Shown: piece after piece, positions 27,056 to 33,934 of the stretch | How positions within the stretch are numbered: position 1 is the stretch's first letter | Layout of the letters: each line of letters begins with the position of its first letter | From: Bradyrhizobium sp. CB2312 | GTDB lineage: Bacteria; Pseudomonadota; Alphaproteobacteria; Rhizobiales; Xanthobacteraceae | DNA length: 64,000 nt | Assembly (NCBI RefSeq): GCF_029714425.1 | Contig: NZ_CP121668.1 | Location: 2,935,501 to 2,999,500, forward strand | Direction of reading: 5' to 3' | Notes under the pieces: generated by a model | Databases searched by the model: none | What the model saw: only the letters and a program-made list of their open reading frames with translations | What the model was told of the DNA's origin: nothing | Position numbers and translations under genes: made by a program

Positions 27056-27757
27056 ATGACCGCGCCTGTCTGCCTGATATCCGGTGTCGGCCCTGGCACA
27101 GGTTCCGCTCTCGCCAGGCGGTTTGCCGAGGGCGGCTATCGCCTCGCTCTGCTCGCCAGGAATGAGGAGCGCCTCGCTGCCCTTGAGAGGGAACTGCCGG
27201 GCGCGAAAGGATTCCGCTGCGATGTTTCCGATCCCGAGCAGATCGACGCGGTAGGGGCGGCCGTGGAGCGCGATCTCGGCAATCCCGCCGTGGTCATCCA
27301 CAACGCCGTCGGTGGTGCGTTCGGCACATTCCGCGAGATCGATCCGTCGATCCTGAATCGCAACTTCCAGGTCAACACCATGGGACTGTTGTATCTGGCG
27401 CGGCGGTTCGTCCCCGCGATGCTGACGGCCGGAAAGGGTGCGATCGTTGCCACCGGCAACACCTCGGCCTTGCGCGGCAAAGCCGGTTTCGCCGGCTTCG
27501 CGCCGACCAAGGCGGCGCAGCGAATCCTGGCCGAAGCGATGGCGCGCGATCTCGGGCCACAGGGCGTTCACGTCGCTTACGTCGTGGTCGATGCCGTGAT
27601 CGACCTCGAGTGGACACGGAAACGCTGGCCAGATCGGCCGGACGATTTCTTCATCAAACCGAGCGCTATCGCCGACGAGATCTGGCACGTCGCCCACCAG
27701 GATCGAAGCGCATGGTCGTTCAATGTTGAATTGCGGCCGTTTGGAGAAAGCTGGTAG
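27056..27757 (+). CDS. SDR-fold protein lacking the catalytic Tyr (second copy)
   Basis: A 233-residue SDR: CLISGVGPGTGSALARRFAE nucleotide site, HNAVGGAFG in place of NNAG, and FAPTK (Phe148, Lys152) where YxxxK is expected. The end WSFNVELRPFGESW matches the C-terminus of the SDR at 18296-19033, so both belong to one unusual subgroup. It is the last gene of the operon, 30 bp after the GST gene. Confidence 0.85.
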   Translation: MTAPVCLISGVGPGTGSALARRFAEGGYRLALLARNEERLAALERELPGAKGFRCDVSDPEQIDAVGAAVERDLGNPAVVIHNAVGGAFGTFREIDPSILNRNFQVNTMGLLYLARRFVPAMLTAGKGAIVATGNTSALRGKAGFAGFAPTKAAQRILAEAMARDLGPQGVHVAYVVVDAVIDLEWTRKRWPDRPDDFFIKPSAIADEIWHVAHQDRSAWSFNVELRPFGESW

Positions 27758-27911
27758 CCGAGAAGCGCTTCATTGCCGATCCGTATCGGCCCGAGCGTCA
27801 CTACATGCGCGGGCCGGGCCCAAAATGGTTCGCCAAACATGGTGCATCCGCATCTGTCACGATTCGCTGGAAGCAAGCCTTGAGTTCCCGGCGCAGCCAA
27901 TGGCAACAGCT

Positions 27912-28199
27912 CTAACGTCCTAGTACTCGCCGGACGCAAAGCATTCTGATTTCGTTGGTTTGGTGTAGTTGCTCAGCACTCGGGAGATCAATGGAGCCTA
28001 GAGTCTCGGTACTAAACTTCGTTTCCAATTCTGAAGCCATGCAGATGCAAATCTGCAAGCAAGCGTCCGTCGAAAGGCCGCCTTGCTGCCCGCAACCGTT
28101 TCGGCACGCTGAGAGAAACTGCGGTCGCCATTCTGCAGCCGTGGCGACTGGTATAAAATTGAGGGCAGCTATCGTCAGAGCTGGGAGGAACGCGGACAT
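27912..28199 (-). CDS. small secreted cysteine-rich protein, unknown
   Basis: The 95-residue frame starts MSAFLPALTIAALNFIPVATAA, a plausible signal peptide. The mature part has six Cys, in CRNGC, CLQICIC and a final single Cys, suggesting disulfides in the periplasm. I do not recognise a family. The ribosome-binding signal is weak (GGGAAG). It lies between the catabolic operon and a small membrane-protein gene on the same strand. Confidence 0.55.
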   Translation of the reverse strand: MSAFLPALTIAALNFIPVATAAEWRPQFLSACRNGCGQQGGLSTDACLQICICMASELETKFSTETLGSIDLPSAEQLHQTNEIRMLCVRRVLGR

Positions 28200-28268
28200 T
28201 GCTTCGCTTCCCTTTTTCAGTTTGCTGATGGGAGGCTCTAATTCGACTCTATCTTTTTCAGTATCGAG

Positions 28269-28529
28269 CTACTTGCGTAGTTGTCCCCTGAAGCGGAACC
28301 ACAAATGACCGATCAGCGATAGGACGATGGCGGCCACAATTATCGGGAGCCAAATCGACGTGGTTATGATGAACAAGGAAACGATGACCGCACGTCCAAA
28401 GACCGATTCGCTGACCGGATTCTTAAGGCGAGCGAAATAGACGTAGATAATAAAAATGGTGGCCGGCACCATCCACACGGCGACAAGCACCAGTAATAGG
28501 TCAACAAGTTGGCTGGCATAATGGTGCAT
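28269..28529 (-). CDS. small membrane protein with two transmembrane helices, unknown
   Basis: An 86-residue protein with two long hydrophobic stretches (LVDLLLVLVAVWMVPATIFI and AVIVSLFIITTSIWLPIIVA) separated by a basic loop, ending FRFRGQLRK. A strong AGGAGG seven bases before ATG 28529 supports expression. No family recognised. It may be co-transcribed with the downstream Cys-rich secreted protein. Confidence 0.65.
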   Translation of the reverse strand: MHHYASQLVDLLLVLVAVWMVPATIFIIYVYFARLKNPVSESVFGRAVIVSLFIITTSIWLPIIVAAIVLSLIGHLWFRFRGQLRK

Positions 28530-28703
28530 AAGCGCACCTCCTGACAGCGTCGGCGCGAGTTGCTATCACCGCTGCGAGAGATGCGGCGATTGTCGACGAT
28601 AATTGGTCTTTGTTCGCGTTGACGGGCATCTGCACGCTCGGCATCGCTGTCACGGCCGGTGCCCAAACCCACGCGAACCCACAGCCCTCGAAGCTAGGGC
28701 CTC

Positions 28704-29492
28704 TCAACGCGCACTCGCTGAGATGGCTCGGGCAAGGGCTCGTCCAATGCAATTATAACCATCGGCGGTGTTGTGCAATCCGTCCCACGTTACAAGCGCG
28801 CTTTGCGCAACTCCGGCACTGACCGAGTTTCGCATCAGCGCAAAACGAGAGAACAGCCCGACCCGCTCCTGCTTTGCGACATCGATGATGATGTCCTCCA
28901 TCGTCGAATAGCCAGCTGAAGCGAGCACCTGTGGCGCATATTGCAGATCCATCAACACGACATCGGCAGACCCCGCCTTAAGTGCTCTTACCCCTTCAAG
29001 AACGCTTCTCTTGAGCCCGTGGTCCGGCCGGCCACCCCAGGCGACGTCATTAGTACCTAATTGCCAGATAACGAGATCAGGCGTGTGCGCGAAAACGTCA
29101 CGCTCGAACCGTGCAACGTTGTTCGGAATCGTATCGCCGACTCGGCCGCTGTTGATCACCTCGATCGTCGCGTTCGATCTAAGTCTCGCTAGCTCTCGGC
29201 GCATGACCTCCGGGTATGTGGCCGCGGACCTAAGCATCCAGAGTCCCACTGTCGACGACGATCCGATCGCTACAATCCTTAACGGCTCACCGGATTTCAA
29301 ACGCGACGCCGTGCGGGGCAATTGTGCACCCAGCGAGGTGTTGAAATTTGCCGAAAGGCATTTCTCGGCAGATGATAACTCGTCCTGCGCTTGAGAGGAC
29401 CCACTGCCGGACAGTCCGATAAGCAAGGCCGCGCCGATTGACGCCATTATTCCAGCGGCTCGGGTCCGGAGGGCAAAATAGGTCAAAAACAT
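28704..29492 (-). CDS. secreted SGNH/GDSL-type hydrolase
   Basis: Esterase-like protein of 262 residues exported by the signal AGIMASIGAALLIGLSGSGSSQA. The four SGNH blocks are in order: IVAIGSSSTVG (nucleophile Ser at 77-80, GSS replacing GDS), INSGRVGDT (Gly), QLGTNDVAW (Asn148) and WDGLHNTADGY (Asp237, His240). ATG 29492 is chosen because GGGGGAAC precedes it; a longer upstream reading is unsupported. Such enzymes deacylate polysaccharides or lipids in the periplasm. It is divergent from the membrane hydrolase gene. Confidence 0.88.
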   Translation of the reverse strand: MFLTYFALRTRAAGIMASIGAALLIGLSGSGSSQAQDELSSAEKCLSANFNTSLGAQLPRTASRLKSGEPLRIVAIGSSSTVGLWMLRSAATYPEVMRRELARLRSNATIEVINSGRVGDTIPNNVARFERDVFAHTPDLVIWQLGTNDVAWGGRPDHGLKRSVLEGVRALKAGSADVVLMDLQYAPQVLASAGYSTMEDIIIDVAKQERVGLFSRFALMRNSVSAGVAQSALVTWDGLHNTADGYNCIGRALARAISASAR

Positions 29493-29630
29493 GTTCCCCC
29501 AATAACTGGTCGATTCTCTCTTGACAACCGTTAGCGTCAGACGTTTCGCTATATATCCTTGAATTGCAGGTGGATTGACGCGTGGGCAGTGAGTAACCCG
29601 ATGAATCCGCGGGTAGTCGCGGGTGAGACC

Positions 29631-30863
29631 ATGACCGGACAGCCTGTAGCGAAGCGGCTGGTATTCCATATCGGCGGCTACGATCCAATCACGTTGCATG
29701 TCAGCGCGCAACGACGCTTCGTGCGCGAAATTGCCAGGTTCCAACGTACCTGGTCAGTGAAAGCGACCGTCGACGATTCGCATGATACCGCTGACCAGAT
29801 CCAATGGAACGTGACGACAACCGGCCCCGATTGGCTCGTCGAAACCGATTACCGTCTGGTCCGATGGCACGATGTCATCGAGGTGTTCGGGGGGCGAAGC
29901 ATCGGCTCACGCATTTCCGTCGGCATTCTTGCGTTTCTGGATTTCGTATTGGCCGGCACTCTCTGGCGTTACTTGCAAGCCAATTGGCGATACGCACTTT
30001 TCTTTCTCTATCCATTCGTCACGTTCGGATTGCTCATCGCGGCCGCCTTTTTGATCGGGGTGGCTGCATTCAAGATCACCGGATCAATTCTCATTGCTAC
30101 AGGTGGCGGCCTCTTCGGGCTCGCAGCCGTGTTGGCGGGGCCGTGGCGCTGGCTGCACCTGGGCGACTTGTTCGACGATTGGATTTTTTCTTGCGAGTAC
30201 ATTCGATTCGGTAACTCGAAAATAGAGCAAAGGCTGGACAGGTTGGCCGCCGAGCTGGTGGTTGCTGCGACCAACTCTGCCGCAGACGAAATTTTGGTCG
30301 TGGGGCACAGCCTTGGCGCCGTACTAGCGGTCGATCTACTTGATCGCGCCTTGAAGCTGGACCCTGCGCTCGGTCGGAAAAAGAGTCCCGTCACATTCTT
30401 GAGCGTTGGATCATCGATACTCAAGATCGGCCTGCACCCGAAGGCAGTACGCTTTCGCAGGACGGTGGAACGCGTCGCCAATTCCCGCGCGATCTTCTGG
30501 GGCGACTATCAGGCCCTCACCGACGCGTTGAATTTTTACAAATGCCGGCCAATGGCCGAAATGGGCTTGTCGACAGAAAACGAGGCGACCGTCAGGGTCG
30601 TGAAGATTAGTCGAATGCTTAACGACGACATGTATCAACGCATTCGCTTCAATTTCTTCCGCGTGCACTGCCAGTTCGTCAGTGGAAATGACAGGCGAAC
30701 ATCGTACGACTACTTCATGCTCACATGCGGACCCATTTCAGCCAGATCCCAGACGCTCGCCCCGGACGGCGCTGTGTCGATGATCGCTGACGACGGAGGC
30801 CTTGTTGCGGGCGCGCCGGTGTCGGAAAGCGAACTGCTGCGAAGTCCGGGCGCGGCAGCCTGA
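29631..30863 (+). CDS. membrane-anchored alpha/beta hydrolase (lipase-like)
   Basis: About 410 residues. The nucleophile elbow VVGHSLGAVLAVDLLDRAL lies near residue 225. It is preceded by hydrophobic segments (FLYPFVTFGLLIAAAFLIGV and ILIATGGGLFGLAAVLAGP, about 120-170) that would hold the enzyme in the membrane, an unusual insertion between the N-terminal strand region (RLVFHIGGYDPITL) and the elbow. Starts at 29601 and 29559 are possible; GGTGAG before ATG 29631 favours this one. It ends five bases before the methyltransferase gene, so the two are one operon. Substrate unknown. Confidence 0.72.
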   Translation: MTGQPVAKRLVFHIGGYDPITLHVSAQRRFVREIARFQRTWSVKATVDDSHDTADQIQWNVTTTGPDWLVETDYRLVRWHDVIEVFGGRSIGSRISVGILAFLDFVLAGTLWRYLQANWRYALFFLYPFVTFGLLIAAAFLIGVAAFKITGSILIATGGGLFGLAAVLAGPWRWLHLGDLFDDWIFSCEYIRFGNSKIEQRLDRLAAELVVAATNSAADEILVVGHSLGAVLAVDLLDRALKLDPALGRKKSPVTFLSVGSSILKIGLHPKAVRFRRTVERVANSRAIFWGDYQALTDALNFYKCRPMAEMGLSTENEATVRVVKISRMLNDDMYQRIRFNFFRVHCQFVSGNDRRTSYDYFMLTCGPISARSQTLAPDGAVSMIADDGGLVAGAPVSESELLRSPGAAA

Positions 30864-30868
30864 TTTAA

Positions 30869-31453
30869 ATGACGCCCACCATTTCAAAAGTCATCTTCGT
30901 TGCGTTGGTGATCGGCTGGTACCTCATACGCTATAAGTACGCGCGGCGTTCCCGCCGTGCGAGGGTTGTGTGGAGCGCTCGCGGCCCCCTGGAAAACGCG
31001 CTCCTGCTCATATCTCTTTCGGGGCTTGGACTTGTGCCGCTCGTCTACGTAGCGACAGGAATGCCTCGTTTCGCAGCTCACGGCTTTTATCCCGCGTTGG
31101 CTTGGCTGGGCTCTTTCTTTGCGATTGCGGCTTTGGGCGTGTTTCACCTGACGCATCGTGCCCTCGGCCGGAATTGGTCGATAAGTCTCGACGTGCGGGA
31201 GAATCATGAGCTCGTGACGGAGGGGATTTACCGGAGAGTTCGACACCCGATGTATTCGGCATTTTGGCTGTGGGCTATCGCCCAGGCATTGCTGCTGCCG
31301 AATTGGATTGCCGGTTTCGCGGGCCTGGCCGGCTTCGGGGTCTTGTTCTTTGGACGCGTCGCAAGGGAAGAGCGAATGATGTTGCAGACGTTTGGCGACA
31401 GCTATCGCGAGTATATGGCGCGGACCGGTCGGGTCTTCCCATGGATACTCTGA
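30869..31453 (+). CDS. isoprenylcysteine carboxyl methyltransferase/phospholipid methyltransferase-like membrane protein
   Basis: A 194-residue integral membrane protein with several hydrophobic helices and the ICMT/PEMT signature: RNWSISLDVRENHELVTEGI followed by YRRVRHPMYSAFWLWAI (the RHPxY SAM-binding motif) and a C-terminal EERMMLQTFGDSYREYMART. Bacterial members methylate isoprenoid or small thiol-like lipids. It follows the lipase-like gene by five bases, suggesting joint lipid remodelling (inference). Confidence 0.85.
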   Translation: MTPTISKVIFVALVIGWYLIRYKYARRSRRARVVWSARGPLENALLLISLSGLGLVPLVYVATGMPRFAAHGFYPALAWLGSFFAIAALGVFHLTHRALGRNWSISLDVRENHELVTEGIYRRVRHPMYSAFWLWAIAQALLLPNWIAGFAGLAGFGVLFFGRVAREERMMLQTFGDSYREYMARTGRVFPWIL

Positions 31454-31654
31454 GGTAGGTCCCGGCACGTCTAACCCTATGGTACCCAGAGACTGATTTG
31501 GAACCAGACGCCTCGATTTGCGTGCCATTTCCGCAACATACGGTAGAAAAAGCTGTCGGAACCGCGTCTATTCGTTGCTGCCGTGGCGAGTGTCAGGTTA
31601 TTCCTAAGCGTGTCAGGTGAATACCAATCGCTCCCGAACAAATGGTGAGATCCG

Positions 31655-31852
31655 ATGCTGAAATTCGTTGTCCTTGGAATCGCGTCTTTGGCTTTCGTGG
31701 GAACCGCAGCTGCTGCGGACCTGCCACGGCCTCAGCCGGTTGCCGCCGCGGCGCCGGTTGGCAAAGCTCCGATCGGCAAATATCCCGTGGGTAAGAGCCC
31801 CGTGGGCAAATACCCGGTCGCCGCCCCGGCTCCGTTGGTGACCAAGGGTTGA
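31655..31852 (+). CDS. small secreted protein with GK-x-P repeats
   Basis: A 65-residue product with the signal peptide MLKFVVLGIASLAFVGTAAA and cleavage likely at AAA-DLP. The mature 44 residues are Pro/Ala/Val-rich and carry four five- or six-residue repeats of the type (V/I)GK(A/Y/S)P, giving a basic, extended chain. GGTGAG precedes the ATG. I know no function; similar small repeat proteins occur in bradyrhizobia as far as I recall. It is followed by a hairpin at 31868. Confidence 0.65.
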   Translation: MLKFVVLGIASLAFVGTAAAADLPRPQPVAAAAPVGKAPIGKYPVGKSPVGKYPVAAPAPLVTKG

Positions 31853-31867
31853 TCTGACTATCTATTC

Positions 31868-31888
31868 GGACGCCAGCGGCGTCCGTTT
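31868..31888 (+). terminator. terminator-like hairpin
   Basis: GGACGCC-AGC-GGCGTCC is a perfect seven-base GC-rich stem 16 bp after the small repeat-protein gene. The following tract is only GTTT, so termination would be modest or Rho-assisted. Confidence 0.45.
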
Positions 31889-31940
31889 GGGGTAGCAGAC
31901 TACCTGTGGCATCGGATCTTGGATCCAAGAGGATTCGAAG

Positions 31941-32630
31941 ATGGCTGGAGTGATTCGGAAATATCCGGGTCTAAAGCTTCTTGCAAAGGCCGCCATGCTG
32001 GCGGCCTTTGTAGGCTTGGGGGCCGGGATCAGTAGCGCGCAACCAATCGTGGCGCGTACCGATCAGCAGCAACGGGACGCTCTCCCCAGTTCGGTGACGA
32101 AGCATGCAGCGACCATGGCTGCTGCTACGCCGGCGATATCCGATGTAAAGCCAGCTCGAAGAGCTGCTGCCACGGGTCCCTACTACGTTGATTTTCGTGC
32201 CCGCACGGCGGCAACGTACGGTCATGCCTTCGTCTGGTACGGAAAGACGGGCGAAAAGCAGGTCGAGGTCGCTGGTCTGGCTCCGGCCGGCGACGAGGTG
32301 CCCTATATCCTGGGACACATCATGTTTGTCCCTTCTGAGACGGGTGCGACCTACGGTGATCTTGACGAGCAATATCTGACGGCCAGCTATCGCGTCTATT
32401 TGTCTGAGGCCGACGCCAAGAAGGTCTTTGCTTATATCAAGCGCCAGCAGGAGACTTCGCCGCTCTGGAATGCAGCAACGGCAAACTGCACTGCCTTTAT
32501 CGGCCGCATAGCGACGTTCATGGGCCTGAACGCTCCGTTTCATCTGCTAAAGCCTGAGGAATACGTCAACAGACTCAGAGAGCTGAACGGGGGGCGAAAG
32601 ACGGTGCAGCTCGAACCCGGTCGAGGCTAG
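31941..32630 (+). CDS. secreted protein with a possible permuted cysteine-hydrolase core
   Basis: A 229-residue protein exported by a signal around LLAKAAMLAAFVGLGAGISS. The body shows ATYGHAFVWYGKTG and, about 95 residues later, WNAATANCTAFIGRIATFMG. His first and Cys later is the order seen in permuted NlpC/P60 or DUF4105-like proteins, so a hydrolase is possible but not shown. AGAGGA before ATG 31941 is good. An 11-bp hairpin lies inside the signal-peptide codons (31984-32010). Confidence 0.65.
   Translation: MAGVIRKYPGLKLLAKAAMLAAFVGLGAGISSAQPIVARTDQQQRDALPSSVTKHAATMAAATPAISDVKPARRAAATGPYYVDFRARTAATYGHAFVWYGKTGEKQVEVAGLAPAGDEVPYILGHIMFVPSETGATYGDLDEQYLTASYRVYLSEADAKKVFAYIKRQQETSPLWNAATANCTAFIGRIATFMGLNAPFHLLKPEEYVNRLRELNGGRKTVQLEPGRG
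31984..32010 (+). other. perfect hairpin in the signal-peptide coding region
   Basis: The arms AAAGGCCGCC (31985-31994) and GGCGGCCTTT (32000-32009) are exact complements, with one more C-G pair at each end. The five-base loop ATGCT contains an in-frame ATG. The structure could hinder elongation or expose an internal start. Confidence 0.5.
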
Positions 32631-33310
32631 AATCCTCGGATTGAGTTCATCCAGTTTTCCGCGCGTCAGGATGGACGTGAGGTCTTCAAGACATTCAATC
32701 GAGCTTATTCTTTGAGGATGCGGTTCGATACGATCAACATTCGTGGGCTGCCTCGCTTGGTTGACGAATGGGCCGGGAAGATCATGGGAACGCCCGTGGC
32801 GTTGCCTGCAAGGCAGGTCCACCTCTGCTTTGACATTGCTAAGCTCTCGTTCGAAACCGTTCCGGGGGCGAAGTCTTCCTTGGCGTAGTTGAGGAGGATT
32901 CGCAGAACTTGTCGTCGCAGACGAAGATTACTGCTGAGGCAATGGTTCTGCGTCGAGGCCGAGCATCAACATCAATCGACCAGTGCACGTCGCGTACACC
33001 GCGCTGAATCGAGATCTGTACCATCAGCACGCTTGTCGCCGCCTATGTCGATCCGCGATCATGATCGCGGTGTAGCCGACCTTTGCGGCGGTCACCGCGC
33101 GGAAAGCTGCGTGTTATCAAGTCGACAAGCGCTCTATCGGCTTTGTGAAAATGGAAGAGCTGAGTTCACGTCACTCGTATTCGAGTACGATGGATCAGGC
33201 GCTTTTTTTGAGCTAAGCCGTCTAGGCCGCCTGGAACGGCGCGGGCGGCCGCTCTATTGCGGCATACTCAAATGCCTGCAACCTATCGCGCCGGTATTCG
33301 GGGGACGCGG
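32631..33310. other. 680 bp without a supported gene; contains an 18-bp perfect palindrome
   Basis: Frames crossing this gap are compositionally poor and match nothing I know. The one clear element is CCGCGATCATGATCGCGG at 33053-33070, identical to its own complement. It could be a regulator site or a chance dyad. No RNA gene is visible. Confidence 0.45.
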
Positions 33311-33718
33311 ATGCGGGTCCATATGATTGTTGCCGGCCTTACCCTAGCGATCATCGGGAAGGCCAATGCCACGGTTGTCGACAAGGGAGCCGACGCGCAA
33401 AAGTCTTGCGAACTGCTTGTCAAGAATTCGCCTCGCAATCAGGACGAAGCTCGGTCCGCAGGGGCATGTGAGGGGATGATCGAAACCGCGATGCTCTTTT
33501 CACCAAATCTGCCCGCTGACGTGCGTGCATGCCCCCCCGCGCAAGGCAGCCCTTTGCAAAGTGCGAAGGTTTTTCTGCAGTATCTTGATGGCAATCCCGA
33601 TCGAGTGAATGAACCGGGGATCACCGTCGCTATTGCAGCATTCAGGGATGCCTGGCCCTGCCGTGGGGACGATGCCGGAACTGGACCGAGAAAGCGTGCC
33701 CAAAAAAAATCCAAATAG
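33311..33718 (+). CDS. Rap1a/Tai-like periplasmic protein
   Basis: A 135-residue exported protein (signal MRVHMIVAGLTLAIIGKANA). SCELLVKN, an ACEGMIETAM segment, RACPPAQGS and VFLQYLDGNPDRVNEP then AAFRDAWPC match the Rap1a/Tai immunity-protein family pattern with its conserved Cys pairs. In Serratia these neutralise type VI amidase effectors. No effector gene is adjacent here, so an orphan or broader role is likely. The Lys-rich tail (RKRAQKKSK) is unusual. Confidence 0.72.
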   Translation: MRVHMIVAGLTLAIIGKANATVVDKGADAQKSCELLVKNSPRNQDEARSAGACEGMIETAMLFSPNLPADVRACPPAQGSPLQSAKVFLQYLDGNPDRVNEPGITVAIAAFRDAWPCRGDDAGTGPRKRAQKKSK

Positions 33719-33934
33719 AACGCGTATCTGTGCATACTGATGCTAGCCTCACGGTCGGCGATGTCCGTGTCAGGCCTGATTGATTCGCAATGCACTACCG
33801 TCGAGGTGCGCGAACTGAATCGCAGCGCTCACCTCCATAACCAGCACTCAAGCGCCTTATCGACGAGCCAAGCGAACCCTTGAGCCCCGATAAACAGCGG
33901 GGCATTGTGTCATCAACGCCGGGGCTGGAACAGC

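Noticed and set aside
28610..28822. Plus-strand frame with a signal-like start (FALTGICTLGIAVTAGA)
   Set aside because: It runs into the antisense of the SGNH hydrolase and has no convincing ribosome-binding site; hydrophobic start judged coincidental.
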